Part shown: positions 22,075-31,334 of the stretch, one piece after another
Numbering within the stretch: the first letter of the stretch is position 1
Layout: each line of letters begins with the position of its first letter
Assembly (NCBI GenBank): GCA_016201275.1
Contig: JACQDB010000138.1
Coordinates: 124,001 to 188,000 of the forward strand
DNA from: Acidobacteriota bacterium
Lineage (GTDB): Bacteria > Acidobacteriota > Blastocatellia > UBA7656
Reading direction: 5' to 3'
Length of the DNA stretch: 64,000 nt
The notes under the pieces: generated by a model
The model's database searches: none
What the model was told of the DNA's origin: nothing
What the model saw: the letters and a program-made list of their open reading frames with translations, nothing else
Program-made: the position numbers and the translations under genes

Positions 22075-23730
22075 CTAAGGGGCTACTACTGTTCCGTCAA
22101 GAAAAGCTCGGAGTCGGCGCGAGCGTGTCGGATGGCGCAATTTCGCCAACGCCTTCGCTTCAATCTGGCGTATGCGCTCGCGGGTCACATTGAAATGCTT
22201 GCCGACTTCTTCCAAAGTGCGCTCTTCGCCGGATTGGTCGAGGCCAAAGCGCATCTTGATGATCTCTTTTTCGCGCGGCGTCAATGTCGAAAGCACGTCT
22301 TCGGTCAACTCGCGTAAGTTATTGGTAATCGCCGTCTCCGCAGGGTTCGCCGAGCGTCGGTCTTCTATGAAACTGGCAATCGTAGTTTCGCCATCATCGC
22401 CAATCGGCGTCTCCAGCGAAATCGGTTGCTGGGCAATCTTCAACGCCTTGCGAACCTTCCACGCGGGCATATCCACACGCCGCGCCAGTTCATCGTGGGT
22501 CGGCTCGCGTCCCAGTTCCTGCACCATCAAACGCTGGGTGCGTAAAATCTTGTTGATGACTTCGACCATGTGAACCGGCACGCGAATGGTGCGCCCTTGG
22601 TCAGCAATGGCTCGTGTCACCGCCTGACGAATCCACCACGTCGCATAGGTTGAAAACTTGTAGCCGCGACGCCAGTCGAATTTTTCCACGGCGCGCATCA
22701 AGCCGATGTTGCCTTCCTGAATCAAATCCAGAAAGTGCAGACCGCGATTGATATAATTTTTGGCAATCGAAATCACCAATCGCAGGTTGGCTTCAATCAT
22801 CTCGCGTTTGGCCTGCTCGACTTCCGCTTCTGCCGAAATCATGGTCTGCAAGGTGCGCTTAATCTCGACAGCAGTTTTGGCGTAGCGTTTTTCCAAATCG
22901 CGTATCACCTTGCGGGCGGCACGCTGCTGCTTCTTTAAGTCCTCGATATTTTTCGGAGGCCGTTTGGCTTCCAGTGCGCGCTCGACCTTATGAATTACGG
23001 TTTCGGAATCGCGCACCTGTTTGACGACAAATTCGATGGCTTCGACGAAGCGGCGACGCGCTTCAAAACTGAAACTGAAGGCACGCACCCGCCGCGACAC
23101 TTCAATCAATTGATGCGCGTACTGCCGACGCATCTTCTTGAGTTTGCGCGACGACTTTGGCTCTTCGTCTATTTTGACATAGAGCTTGAGCAATTTTTCG
23201 TGCGCTTTGATAATCTCGCCGAACTCTTCCAAAACGCGCTGGCGAATCTCTTCGCGTTGCTCTTCGAGCGCTTCTTCGGCTTCCGGGTCGGTGGCAATAT
23301 CCACTACATCCTGTGGGTTGATTTCTCCCAACGACAACATATCGTTGAGCCGCTGCAACTCTTCCAGAGTGATGAACGACCGCGACAGCGCTTTGTAAAT
23401 GCGCTTATTGCCGCGTTCGATGCGCTTGGCGATGCGGATTTCATCTTCGCGGGTGAGCAGCGGTACGGAACTCATCTCGCGCAGATACAGCCGCATAGGG
23501 TCTAGGGATTCGTCCTTGCCGGGTTCCAAATCCACATCAATATCATCGCCCGGCTCTTCTACCACTTCCGGCGTTTCTTCATCTTCGACGCTCACGCTCT
23601 CCCATAGCGCGTCGGCGGATTCTTCATCTATCTCCGCAACAATGCGCTCAATGCCTCCTGCCGGGCCGAAGTCTTCCTGGCTCTCGTCCGGAGTTTCCAT
23701 GAGCATATCTTTGTCCATTCTGACTTTCAT
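22075..23730 (-). CDS. rpoD: primary sigma factor RpoD (sigma-70)
   Basis: 551 residues. Region 1.2 (about 77-110, [21 protein letters not shown]), a long charged non-conserved region, region 2 (about 325-390; [20 protein letters not shown], then [19 protein letters not shown] and [14 protein letters not shown]), region 3, and region 4 with its C-terminal HTH ([20 protein letters not shown]). The order and spacing are those of a primary sigma factor. Region 1.1 is not recognisable; the N-terminal 75 residues are acidic instead. The ATG at 23730 has AGAGGAA upstream. dnaG, a frequent neighbour, is not present. Confidence 0.95.
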   Translation of the reverse strand: MKVRMDKDMLMETPDESQEDFGPAGGIERIVAEIDEESADALWESVSVEDEETPEVVEEPGDDIDVDLEPGKDESLDPMRLYLREMSSVPLLTREDEIRIAKRIERGNKRIYKALSRSFITLEELQRLNDMLSLGEINPQDVVDIATDPEAEEALEEQREEIRQRVLEEFGEIIKAHEKLLKLYVKIDEEPKSSRKLKKMRRQYAHQLIEVSRRVRAFSFSFEARRRFVEAIEFVVKQVRDSETVIHKVERALEAKRPPKNIEDLKKQQRAARKVIRDLEKRYAKTAVEIKRTLQTMISAEAEVEQAKREMIEANLRLVISIAKNYINRGLHFLDLIQEGNIGLMRAVEKFDWRRGYKFSTYATWWIRQAVTRAIADQGRTIRVPVHMVEVINKILRTQRLMVQELGREPTHDELARRVDMPAWKVRKALKIAQQPISLETPIGDDGETTIASFIEDRRSANPAETAITNNLRELTEDVLSTLTPREKEIIKMRFGLDQSGEERTLEEVGKHFNVTRERIRQIEAKALAKLRHPTRSRRLRAFLDGTVVAP

Positions 23731-23795
23731 TATTCCTCTCTTGATGCGCCTCTTATTGTTTGCCTGGTTTATTTATCGTATAAAGTATCCGCTCT

Positions 23796-23815
23796 GCGGG
23801 GTAGCTCAATGGTTG
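23796..23815 (+). other. tRNA 5'-end-like relic
   Basis: The 20 bases here (GCGGGGTAGCTCAATGGTTG) look like the acceptor strand and D arm of a tRNA gene, but no anticodon or T arm follows within 75 nt. It is possibly the remnant of a tRNA used as an integration site, or chance. The rest of the 270-bp gap is AT-rich and would hold the rpoD and GH13 promoters. Confidence 0.3.
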
Positions 23816-24000
23816 TTGACATCGGCTAGCGCCTCACATAATATGAACCTCAACCAAACATAATACAATATATTGGGTGAAGTAGCTAGATGCAAATCCG
23901 GTCATTTTCGATGTTTTGTATAGCAATTGTAAACATTTAGAACGGCCAACCAATAAAACTTGATAGCTTGTTACGAAGGTAAAGATTTATAGGTCATATT

Positions 24001-25410
24001 TTGAGAATCTACGAAATCAACTCGCGCCTGCGCTCTTCCGGTTTTCAACAAGTTACGGATGAAGAACTCACTCACTTAGCCAAGCTGGGCTTTAATTCGA
24101 TATGGATGATGGGCGTATGGCAAATCAGCAAAGGCGCGAAAGGCATCTCGAAAATTATTGCCGAAGATTTTGAAGGCTCGCCTTACGCCATTCCGAATTA
24201 CAAAATCAATAAAGACTTGGGCGGCAAAAAGTCCTTCAGCGATTTGGTCAAACGCGCTCACGCGGTGAATCTTTCGGTCGTGGTGGATTTCGTCTCCAAT
24301 CATATGGCGCTGGATACGCCGTGGCTCAAACGCCATCCGAATTTTTTTATACGCAGCGATGTCAAAGCCCGGCAGCAGAACACCGGCCAGTTTTTCCTGC
24401 ACCCGACGGGCGAAGTCGTAGCCTTTGGGCGCGACCCGCACTTTCCGCCCTGGCACGATACGGCGCAGTTGGACTACACGGAGAAAAAACTGCGCGAGCG
24501 CATGACCAAAGTGCTTACACGCATCAGTCAACTGGCCGACGGCGTGCGTTGCGATATGGCTATGCTGATTCTGCGCGACTATTTTCGCCAGCAGTGGTAT
24601 CCCTTCGCTTCTACAGACTGGTTCGATGCGCGTATGCCCGAAGAGTTCTGGGACAAAGCCATACACGCCGTGAAAGCCTGCCGCACTGATTTCACTTTCA
24701 TAGCCGAAAGTTATTGGGACAAAGAGCCGGAACTCTTGGATATGGGCTTTGCTCTAGCCTATGAAAAGAAACTCTATGATGGACTGGTCGCCCGCAATGC
24801 TGCTTTGGTGACGGCAAGGCTTTTGCGAGGCCGCGCCGCTATGGAGAAGTCGCTCTACTTCATTGAAAATCATGATGAAGAACGCGCTGCCTCGCTCTTT
24901 GATCGAGAACATCATATGGCATCCGCCGCATTGATTCTCTCGCTTCCCGGCTCGACTTTGATTCACGAAGGCCAGATGAGCGGGCGTCGGGAGCGTATGC
25001 CGGTGCAGCGTTTGCGCCCGTTGACCGCTGAACCGGAGGACTTGGAATTGCAGTCGGCTTATGAACAATTGCTCACCGTCACCAAGGATGAAGTGTTTGC
25101 CAAAGGCGATTTTCAATTATTCGACAGCGATGTGTACGGCGTCGTCGCGTACTTGCGCCAGACTTCCGAGCGGGTCATCGCCTATTGCGGACAGATCAGC
25201 GAGGCCTGGCACAACTTCAGCGCCACACCTTTGAACATCACGGCGCTGGCCCAAGCCTTACACGCCGAAGGCGAAATTCGCGTCACCAATCTATTGAACT
25301 CGCACGCCAAATTAATCGCAGCAAAAAACGGCTCCTACCATGTGCAACTCAACGAATTCGGCGCATCGCACGAAGCCCGCTTCTGCCTGTTGGAAGCCAC
25401 GCTCGCTTGA
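24001..25410 (+). CDS. GH13 alpha-amylase family glycosidase
   Basis: 469 residues from a TTG start. The (beta/alpha)8 barrel motifs of GH13 are present: DFVSNH (region I, about 96-101), DGVRCDMA with nucleophile D185, FIAESYW with acid/base E236, and FIENHDEERA with D292. It should act on alpha-glucans or related oligosaccharides; the exact bond and direction (hydrolase or transferase) cannot be read. No signal peptide, so cytoplasmic. It is followed by the hslV promoter overlapping its stop region. Confidence 0.8.
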   Translation: MRIYEINSRLRSSGFQQVTDEELTHLAKLGFNSIWMMGVWQISKGAKGISKIIAEDFEGSPYAIPNYKINKDLGGKKSFSDLVKRAHAVNLSVVVDFVSNHMALDTPWLKRHPNFFIRSDVKARQQNTGQFFLHPTGEVVAFGRDPHFPPWHDTAQLDYTEKKLRERMTKVLTRISQLADGVRCDMAMLILRDYFRQQWYPFASTDWFDARMPEEFWDKAIHAVKACRTDFTFIAESYWDKEPELLDMGFALAYEKKLYDGLVARNAALVTARLLRGRAAMEKSLYFIENHDEERAASLFDREHHMASAALILSLPGSTLIHEGQMSGRRERMPVQRLRPLTAEPEDLELQSAYEQLLTVTKDEVFAKGDFQLFDSDVYGVVAYLRQTSERVIAYCGQISEAWHNFSATPLNITALAQALHAEGEIRVTNLLNSHAKLIAAKNGSYHVQLNEFGASHEARFCLLEATLA

Positions 25411-25418
25411 GTCGCAGT

Positions 25419-25447
25419 TTGACAAGCACTGTAGGCAAGTTTATATT
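25419..25447 (+). promoter_or_regulatory. hslVU promoter
   Basis: TTGACA (25419-25424), 17-bp spacer, TATATT (25442-25447). The predicted start of transcription, near 25454, is within two bases of the hslV ATG at 25456, implying a leaderless or almost leaderless mRNA. Confidence 0.7.
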
Positions 25448-25455
25448 CGGCTCTT

Positions 25456-26022
25456 ATGCAGGAGAATGATTTTAACCACCACTCGCGCCCGAAAATACGC
25501 AGCACCACTATCCTTTCCGTCCGTCGCAACAATCAAGTAGCGGTCGCCGGAGACGGCCAAGTTTCTCTGCAAAACACCGTGATGAAGGCCAACGCCAAAA
25601 AGGTTCGCCGACTCTACAGCGATAAAATCATCGCCGGTTTTGCCGGGTCAACCGCCGATGCCTTCACCCTCTTTGCGCGTTTTGAAGCCAAGCTCGAACA
25701 GTATCACGGCCAATTGCAACGCGCCGCCGTAGAGCTTGGCAAAGAGTGGCGCACCGATAAATATTTACGCAATCTGGAAGCCTTGTTAATTGTCGCCGAC
25801 GCCACCACCTCGTTACTGATTTCCGGCGGCGGCGACGTGATTGAACCGGATGACGGTTTGCTGGCCATCGGCTCCGGCGGCCCTTTCGCCTTGGCGGCGG
25901 CGCGCGCGCTGTTGCGTAACACCGACCTTTCGGCCAGAGAGATCGCCGTGCAAGCCTTAACCATTGCCGGAGAAATCTGCGTCTTCACCAACGAAAATAT
26001 CACCCTTGAAGAAATCGGCTGA
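25456..26022 (+). CDS. hslV: ATP-dependent protease peptidase subunit HslV
   Basis: 188 residues. [22 protein letters not shown] and [29 protein letters not shown] are standard for HslV, a proteasome-beta-like threonine peptidase of the cytoplasm that works with HslU. The N-terminal extension before the catalytic Thr (RSTTIL) is about 16 residues, longer than the usual few, so it must be removed to free the Thr. [14 protein letters not shown] and the end ITLEEIG are also typical. hslU follows after 73 nt. Confidence 0.95.
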   Translation: MQENDFNHHSRPKIRSTTILSVRRNNQVAVAGDGQVSLQNTVMKANAKKVRRLYSDKIIAGFAGSTADAFTLFARFEAKLEQYHGQLQRAAVELGKEWRTDKYLRNLEALLIVADATTSLLISGGGDVIEPDDGLLAIGSGGPFALAAARALLRNTDLSAREIAVQALTIAGEICVFTNENITLEEIG

Positions 26023-26095
26023 CGGCAACAGAGAAAAGCGCCAAGGGCAAGCGTTTGACGTTTGCATTCACCGGTCATCCGTCTAATATTGATCT

Positions 26096-27502
26096 ATGGT
26101 TATTTATCTTTCAGGAGAAGTAGAAAATCGTCCCAGGCTGGATGAAATGACGCCACGTCAAATCGTCGTCGAGTTGGACAAATACGTGGTCGGCCAGCAC
26201 GCCGCCAAACGCGCCGTCGCCATCGCCTTACGCAATCGTATGCGGCGCAAAAAATTGCCGCAGGATTTGGCGCAGGACGTGATGCCGAAAAACATCATTA
26301 TGATTGGCTCGACCGGCATCGGCAAAACCGAAATCGCCCGCCGTCTGGCGCGCCTTTCCAATTCGCCGTTTCTCAAAGTTGAAGCGTCGAAATTCACAGA
26401 GGTCGGCTATGTAGGCCGTGATGTTGAATCCATGATTCGTGACCTGGTGGAGATCGGTATAGACCTAGTGCGCGACGAAAAAATTAAAGAGGTCGAAGAA
26501 AAAGCTCGCCAGAATGCCGAAGAGCGTATGCTTGATTTACTGTTGCCGAGAACTCGACCGACCGAAGACGCTGCCGCCGAGGACGACGAAAGCGATTCGT
26601 CGTCGCTCGAACAATTCGAGCGCAGCCGCGAAAAATTTCGCCAGCAACTGCGCGAAGGTCGTTTGGACGCACGCATCGTCGAGATGGAAATTCAGGAGCG
26701 CAACTCTCCCGGCCATTTTGAAATCTTCACGCCGCAGGGCATCGAAGAGATGGACATCAATCTGCGCGATATGTTTCCCAATATGTTCGGCGGCGGTCGC
26801 CCCAAACAGAAAAAGATGCGCGTTGACGAGGCTTTGGAATACTTGATTCAGGAAGAGGAATCGAAACTCATAGACCTAGACCAGGTAGCGCGGCTGGCCA
26901 TCGAGCGCGTCGAATCTTCGGGCATTATTTTTCTGGACGAGATAGACAAAATCGCCGGACGCGAAAGCGGTCACGGCCCGGACATCTCGCGCGAAGGTGT
27001 GCAGCGCGACATCTTGCCCATTGTCGAAGGCACTACCGTCAACACGCGCTACGGCATGGTCAAAACCGATCACATCTTGTTTATCGCTGCCGGAGCCTTT
27101 CACGTATCGAAGCCCTCCGATTTGATTCCCGAATTGCAGGGGCGCTTCCCGATTCGCGTCGAACTCAAGCCCCTCACCATTGAAGATTTCAAGCGCATTT
27201 TAACCGAGCCGAAAAATTCCATCGTCCGACAATACAAAGCGTTGCTCGAAACCGAAGGCATTGACGTGATCTTTACCGAAGATGCGATTGATGAGATTGC
27301 GCGCTTCGCCTTTTCGGTCAACGAAACCACCGAAGACATTGGCGCACGAAGATTGCACACGATTATGGAGACCTTGCTTGACGAATATTCGTTTGAAGGC
27401 CCCGACCTCGTGGATAAAAACGTCGTCGTTGATGCCAAATATGTGGAGAAGCAACTAGCCGAAATCGTCAAGAACGAAGACCTCAGTCGCTACATTTTGT
27501 AA
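26096..27502 (+). CDS. hslU: ATP-dependent protease ATPase subunit HslU
   Basis: 468 residues. Walker [11 protein letters not shown] (71-80), [16 protein letters not shown] (pore-loop region), an I-domain (about 130-260), Walker [12 protein letters not shown], and the C-terminal sensor-2 domain with [18 protein letters not shown]. It unfolds substrates and feeds them to HslV. The C-terminus ([15 protein letters not shown]) fits the HslV-docking peptide. AGGAG lies a little after the annotated ATG, so a slightly later start cannot be excluded. It forms an operon with hslV. Confidence 0.95.
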   Translation: MVIYLSGEVENRPRLDEMTPRQIVVELDKYVVGQHAAKRAVAIALRNRMRRKKLPQDLAQDVMPKNIIMIGSTGIGKTEIARRLARLSNSPFLKVEASKFTEVGYVGRDVESMIRDLVEIGIDLVRDEKIKEVEEKARQNAEERMLDLLLPRTRPTEDAAAEDDESDSSSLEQFERSREKFRQQLREGRLDARIVEMEIQERNSPGHFEIFTPQGIEEMDINLRDMFPNMFGGGRPKQKKMRVDEALEYLIQEEESKLIDLDQVARLAIERVESSGIIFLDEIDKIAGRESGHGPDISREGVQRDILPIVEGTTVNTRYGMVKTDHILFIAAGAFHVSKPSDLIPELQGRFPIRVELKPLTIEDFKRILTEPKNSIVRQYKALLETEGIDVIFTEDAIDEIARFAFSVNETTEDIGARRLHTIMETLLDEYSFEGPDLVDKNVVVDAKYVEKQLAEIVKNEDLSRYIL

Positions 27503-27585
27503 AAAGGAAAAAGGCAAAAGTGATTGGCAAAGGGTTCGGGCTTTCCAGAAAAAAGATTCCGGCAAACCAGATAGTTGGAACGACC

Positions 27586-27668
27586 TGTACGGGCGACCCT
27601 CTGTGGTCGTTCCAGCCTGAACAGCCAGCGCTTTCCACGAAGGGGCGACCACAGAGGGTCGCTCGTAC
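27586..27668. repeat. intergenic palindromic repeat
   Basis: Perfect 16-bp arms (27594-27609 with 27646-27661), extended outward as GTACGGGCGACCC with one mismatch. The half-site TGTACGGGCGACCCT recurs at 45967, so this belongs to a dispersed REP-like family. It is between hslU and the lipoprotein gene. Confidence 0.75.
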
Positions 27669-27678
27669 CTGTGGGCGA

Positions 27679-28860
27679 ATGATTATAGAAAAACCCCTTC
27701 TGAAATCCTATCGCCAACTACAGCATTTCACCTTGCGCTTTTTGCCTTTTCAAAAATTGGTTCGCCTTTTGCCTTTTGCCTTTTGCCTTTTTACTTTTGC
27801 CTTATGCCTGCTCTTCTCGGCTTGCGGTAAAGTTAGCGCACCGATTCCTCCGGCGCGTCTGACCGAGCGCACCAGTGAACTTTCCGCCCTGCAACGCGGC
27901 TCGAAAATTTTACTTTCGTGGCCTGCTCCGGCGCTCACCAAAGACGACAAATCTTCTTCGTATGTCGCTCGCGTGGACATCTACCGCTTGGTCGAGTTGC
28001 GTCATCAAGAGCCGGTGCTGGACGTTGAAGATTATGAAAACGAGGCGCAAATCATTGGCTTTTTAGATCGCGCCACCATCGAAACGCAATTGACTTCGCT
28101 AGGTCATCTGGAGTTTTCCGACGCGGTGAATTTACAGCAAGCGCCAGCCGGTGCGCGTCTGCGTTACGCGGTGCGCTATGTCAACAAACGCGGTCAGCAA
28201 GCCGCCTTTTCCAATACCGTAACGCTTGAACCGGTCGCACGCATTGCGCTGGAACCGGCCAACCTGCATCTCGCAGGGCAACAACAGGACGAGGTTTTTC
28301 TGGAATGGGAAGCGCCAAAGACCAATGTGGACGGCACTACACCTGCCGCTGTGGTGGGCTATAATCTGTATCGCGTCCGCGCCAATCGCAAAAGCGCCCG
28401 CGAAGCGTTAAATGACGAACCGTTGACCGCGACCCATTTTGTTGATCGCACCTTTCAATACAAAAACGAATATGCTTATTTTGTGCGCTCGCTGTCGCAG
28501 GGCAGCAACGGTTTGATCGAAAGCGCTGACAGTCAACCGCTGACCCTCACGCCGCTTGATACCTTCGCGCCCGTTGCGCCCAATCCGGTTTCCATCGCTT
28601 CGGCCAACGGCGTCATCAGTCTCTTCTGGCCTGGCTCGACGGAAAAAGATGTGGTGCGCTACCAAGTTTATCGCGCTACGACAGCGGATGCGGAAGCAAA
28701 AGACTGGCAGAAAATCGCTACGCTGGAAGCCAAGTTTGTCACCTTCCGCGATGACAAGGTGACGCTTGATAATCGCTATTTTTATCGCGTCACGGCGGTT
28801 GATCGCTTCGCTAACGAAAGCCCGCCATCGCTCGTCGTCAGTGAAACCGCGCATCCATAA
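27679..28860 (+). CDS. lipoprotein with fibronectin type III-like domains
   Basis: 393 residues if the ATG at 27679 is used; no clear ribosome site is visible. The lipobox is LLFSAC at about residue 49, preceded by a hydrophobic segment coded by a 7-bp tandem repeat. The mature part has two or three FN3-like beta-sandwich units (KILLSWPAP...VARVDIYRL; EVFLEWEAP...VGYNLYRVR; VISLFWPGS...VRYQVYRAT). It should be anchored to a membrane facing the periplasm or surface. Its role is unknown; FN3 domains often mediate binding. It is separated from hslU by the palindromic repeat. Confidence 0.7.
   Translation: MIIEKPLLKSYRQLQHFTLRFLPFQKLVRLLPFAFCLFTFALCLLFSACGKVSAPIPPARLTERTSELSALQRGSKILLSWPAPALTKDDKSSSYVARVDIYRLVELRHQEPVLDVEDYENEAQIIGFLDRATIETQLTSLGHLEFSDAVNLQQAPAGARLRYAVRYVNKRGQQAAFSNTVTLEPVARIALEPANLHLAGQQQDEVFLEWEAPKTNVDGTTPAAVVGYNLYRVRANRKSAREALNDEPLTATHFVDRTFQYKNEYAYFVRSLSQGSNGLIESADSQPLTLTPLDTFAPVAPNPVSIASANGVISLFWPGSTEKDVVRYQVYRATTADAEAKDWQKIATLEAKFVTFRDDKVTLDNRYFYRVTAVDRFANESPPSLVVSETAHP
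27764..27791 (+). repeat. 7-bp tandem repeat in a signal peptide
   Basis: Four perfect copies of GCCTTTT (27764-27791), followed by a related TTTTTACTTTTGCC stretch. They code for the hydrophobic core LLPFAF of the lipoprotein signal peptide. Gain or loss of a copy changes the reading frame. Confidence 0.8.
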
Positions 28861-28870
28861 TCACCGGCAA

Positions 28871-28912
28871 AAAGGCCAAGGCCAAAGCGGCAGTTTCCAC
28901 TTTGGCCTTGGC
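28871..28912 (-). terminator. terminator between convergent genes
   Basis: 13-bp perfect stem (28875-28887 with 28900-28912) and 12-nt loop. The leftward transcript shows CTTTTTG after the stem, so it ends the gene at 28942-29565; the rightward transcript lacks a T-run. Confidence 0.7.
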
Positions 28913-28941
28913 ATCAAGCGTACAACCAACGCGAAAACGAT

Positions 28942-29565
28942 TTACTCAATTTTCTTGATGCTGCCGACAAAGGCGGCAATATCCTTGCTGTGCTTTTCGT
29001 ACATTCCCGGCGCGGCAAACGACAACGCATAGACCGGCTTTTTGGCGTCAATCACATGAGCGCTCCATTCCAGCATTGCGCCATTCTCTTTATACGTAGC
29101 CGTGCCTTCGATATTAATCACGGACATCCCATTGAGCGTGGTTTTTTCGGCTTTTGAAGTGGTCTTGATGTCTTTGAAGCTTTTGGCAAGCTCGGCATCC
29201 AGCGCATTCAACGCCTCATCCACGGTGCTTTCTTTGGGAACCCAGAACGAGATGCTGATAGAACTATCGGCGGCGGTAGCGGTCAACACTTCAGCGTCTT
29301 TTTCCACCTTCCAGTCTTTCGGCACTTCAAACTGAATACCGGCTTCGGCATGGGTAAAGATGTTGTCGCCATCGGCTGCCGTGGCTGCCGGTTTCACATC
29401 GCTCTTGGTTTCGGCGGGTTTGGTTTCCGCCGGTTTGGTTTCGGCAGGTTTCGCGGTCGCTGTGGTATTGCTGTTTGCCGGTTTCGCCGGCTCTGCTTTT
29501 TTTCCGCAAGCGCCAGCAAAGATGGCAGCAGCGGTGAGGATTACCAGCCAGATTAAGTTTTTCAT
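28942..29565 (-). CDS. lipoprotein with PAETK repeats
   Basis: 207 residues. Signal peptide with lipobox FAGAC at about residue 20, a flexible linker with three PAETK repeats (about 40-55), and a compact alpha/beta C-terminal domain (FTHAEAGIQFEVPKDWKVE...SFAAPGMYEKHSKDIAAFVGSI) like the PsbP/DcrB-type fold found in small exported proteins. It should be anchored to a membrane. Unknown function. The end meets a terminator. Confidence 0.65.
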   Translation of the reverse strand: MKNLIWLVILTAAAIFAGACGKKAEPAKPANSNTTATAKPAETKPAETKPAETKSDVKPAATAADGDNIFTHAEAGIQFEVPKDWKVEKDAEVLTATAADSSISISFWVPKESTVDEALNALDAELAKSFKDIKTTSKAEKTTLNGMSVINIEGTATYKENGAMLEWSAHVIDAKKPVYALSFAAPGMYEKHSKDIAAFVGSIKKIE

Positions 29566-29742
29566 TAGAGGTCATTCTCCATTTCGATTTAGTTCTAAAG
29601 CCGGATGCAAGCCGCATCAGAACTTCAGAGAGGTTTAAGGTTCTGCAACAGACCGACAGCGGGGGCGAACGGTTTTCAATCTGTCATGATGCAGCAATCA
29701 TCGTTGCCACAGATGTCAACCAGTTGACATCCAGTAATTGTC

Positions 29743-30171
29743 TCAACGCGAATATTTATCAATGAAATCGCTGACCATATGATGGAGGATTTCATCAATC
29801 GCATCTACCACTGCCGCTTCACGGTCTTCGTGCCAATCGGCGCAATCCGAATGAACCAGAAAATGATGGTTGTCGCTTAGTTCCAATTTCACATGGAGGT
29901 GCAGATAACCCGCGCCATCGGTATGCGAAACAACGAAATGCGCGGCTTCCAACCAGTCGGCCACCAACTGCGCTACCGATTCCATCGTATGACCGTCAAT
30001 CTGTCCATGAATTTCGACTTGGACTAGAACGTGCTTCTCGACATTCGAGAAGACCAACGTGTTGCCCGGCGCATAGGCCAGTGAACGGGCGCTGAAGCTG
30101 CTGAGAAACACCATAGCGAGGATGGCAAAGGAGACCGTTTTCAGGCGAAGGGGGCGATCAAATATTTTCAT
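29743..30171 (-). CDS. secreted protein, unknown
   Basis: 142 residues with a signal peptide (about 1-33, ending SLAYA). The mature part is beta/alpha with many His residues (HGQIDGHTMESV; HLHVKLELSDNHHFLVHSDC; ILHHMVSDF). The His pattern might bind metal, but no known motif is complete. Exported, probably periplasmic. No operon partner. Confidence 0.55.
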   Translation of the reverse strand: MKIFDRPLRLKTVSFAILAMVFLSSFSARSLAYAPGNTLVFSNVEKHVLVQVEIHGQIDGHTMESVAQLVADWLEAAHFVVSHTDGAGYLHLHVKLELSDNHHFLVHSDCADWHEDREAAVVDAIDEILHHMVSDFIDKYSR

Positions 30172-30387
30172 GTTCTTATATTTTTTTCCTTTTTGGTGCT
30201 GGTATATCGGGCAGTGCAGTTATGTGGTGCTGCAATAACGCCACGCAAGAGTGCCATATTTCAGGGGTTCCTTCAAGTCAGGAAGAGATAAAAGCCAGGT
30301 ATTTTTGGTGGAGAATGTTTACCGATGATCTTCCTTCGGCGACCTCAACAAAATGCTGTAGGGGTTGTGCAAATCACCGCACGGCGT

Positions 30388-30879
30388 TCAACTCTCCAAC
30401 ATTTTCGGAATCAAAAACCATAGCAACTTGCCTTTGCCATCTTCCACATCTTGCCATTGGTCTATGGCAAACTCTATGCAGGCGAGCGCCGCTGTCGGCA
30501 TCTGGCGTTCCGCGCCAATCAAGCGCGACAACAGATTTTCAAAGCCCGGATTGTGACCGACCAGCAACACCACCTCATAGTCCGCCTTGATATGGCGCAC
30601 CAACTTGAGCAACTCTGCCGCCGAAGCTTCGTAGATGGTTGGCTCGAACTCAACTACGGCCTCAAGCTCTGCGGCGGTAGTAAACAACTCCATCGTCTCA
30701 CGGGCGCGAGTCGCTGGCGAACACAAAACCAACTGCGGCGCGATGCCCTGTTGTTTCAACGCCGCGCCCATGCGCGGCGCATCGCGCAATCCACGTTTTG
30801 CCAACGGGCGTTCAATATCGCGCTGCCGCATATCAGCCCAATCCGATTTCGCGTGACGTAACAATAACAACGTCTTCAT
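30388..30879 (-). CDS. sixA: phosphohistidine phosphatase SixA family
   Basis: 163 residues from the ATG at 30879 (GAAGGAG upstream; the longer frame to 30918 lacks this). Histidine phosphatase fold: LLLLRHAKSDW at residues 4-14 (catalytic RHA, H9), CSPATRARETMEL, and LLVGHNPGFENL with the second catalytic His. SixA dephosphorylates phosphohistidine domains in E. coli; here the exact substrate is inferred only from the family. It is a single gene with a 455-bp gap to the permease gene. Confidence 0.85.
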   Translation of the reverse strand: MKTLLLLRHAKSDWADMRQRDIERPLAKRGLRDAPRMGAALKQQGIAPQLVLCSPATRARETMELFTTAAELEAVVEFEPTIYEASAAELLKLVRHIKADYEVVLLVGHNPGFENLLSRLIGAERQMPTAALACIEFAIDQWQDVEDGKGKLLWFLIPKMLES

Positions 30880-31334
30880 ATTTTTCACTCCTTCAAGCGG
30901 CAGTTGACCTACTGCCAAACCCTTATCAAAATGGCGTCGCTGACCGCTCGATCACCAACGGCGTTCGCAAGCGGTAAATCCAGCGTCACAACGAGCGCCA
31001 GCAAAGCGCGAAACCAGCTTCCGATTGTGGGTAATTGGCTCGGCATCCTTGCTCGAAAATCTAGCACAAGCACAGTCATCATCAAAGCACGACGCTTGGT
31101 CTAGTCAAGACGACGGCAGCAAGTTGGGAAGCGTCGGCCTACGGCTTACGGGCCTTGGCCTTCAACGGCGCACCATTTTTGCGAGCCAAACTTCACTGGC
31201 GTACTTCTACAATACGTGGTTGGTCGCTAGAGCATAAAAAAAATTTGCCGCCTGTGATTAGGTTGCATATCCCTTCCTTTGTTATAATCCGCTTTGCGTT
31301 TCGCGGGCTTGGAAACCGATTCATCGAAATTGTC
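30880..31334 (+). promoter_or_regulatory. upstream region of the permease genes
   Basis: About 455 bp without a gene. A TATAAT box at 31283-31288 with a weak -35 (about 31260-31265) may drive the permease genes. The rest shows no coding signal or RNA structure that I can support. Confidence 0.3.

Noticed and set aside
22132-23863. Rightward frames opposite rpoD
   Set aside because: Antisense shadows of rpoD; no ribosome sites and no family match.
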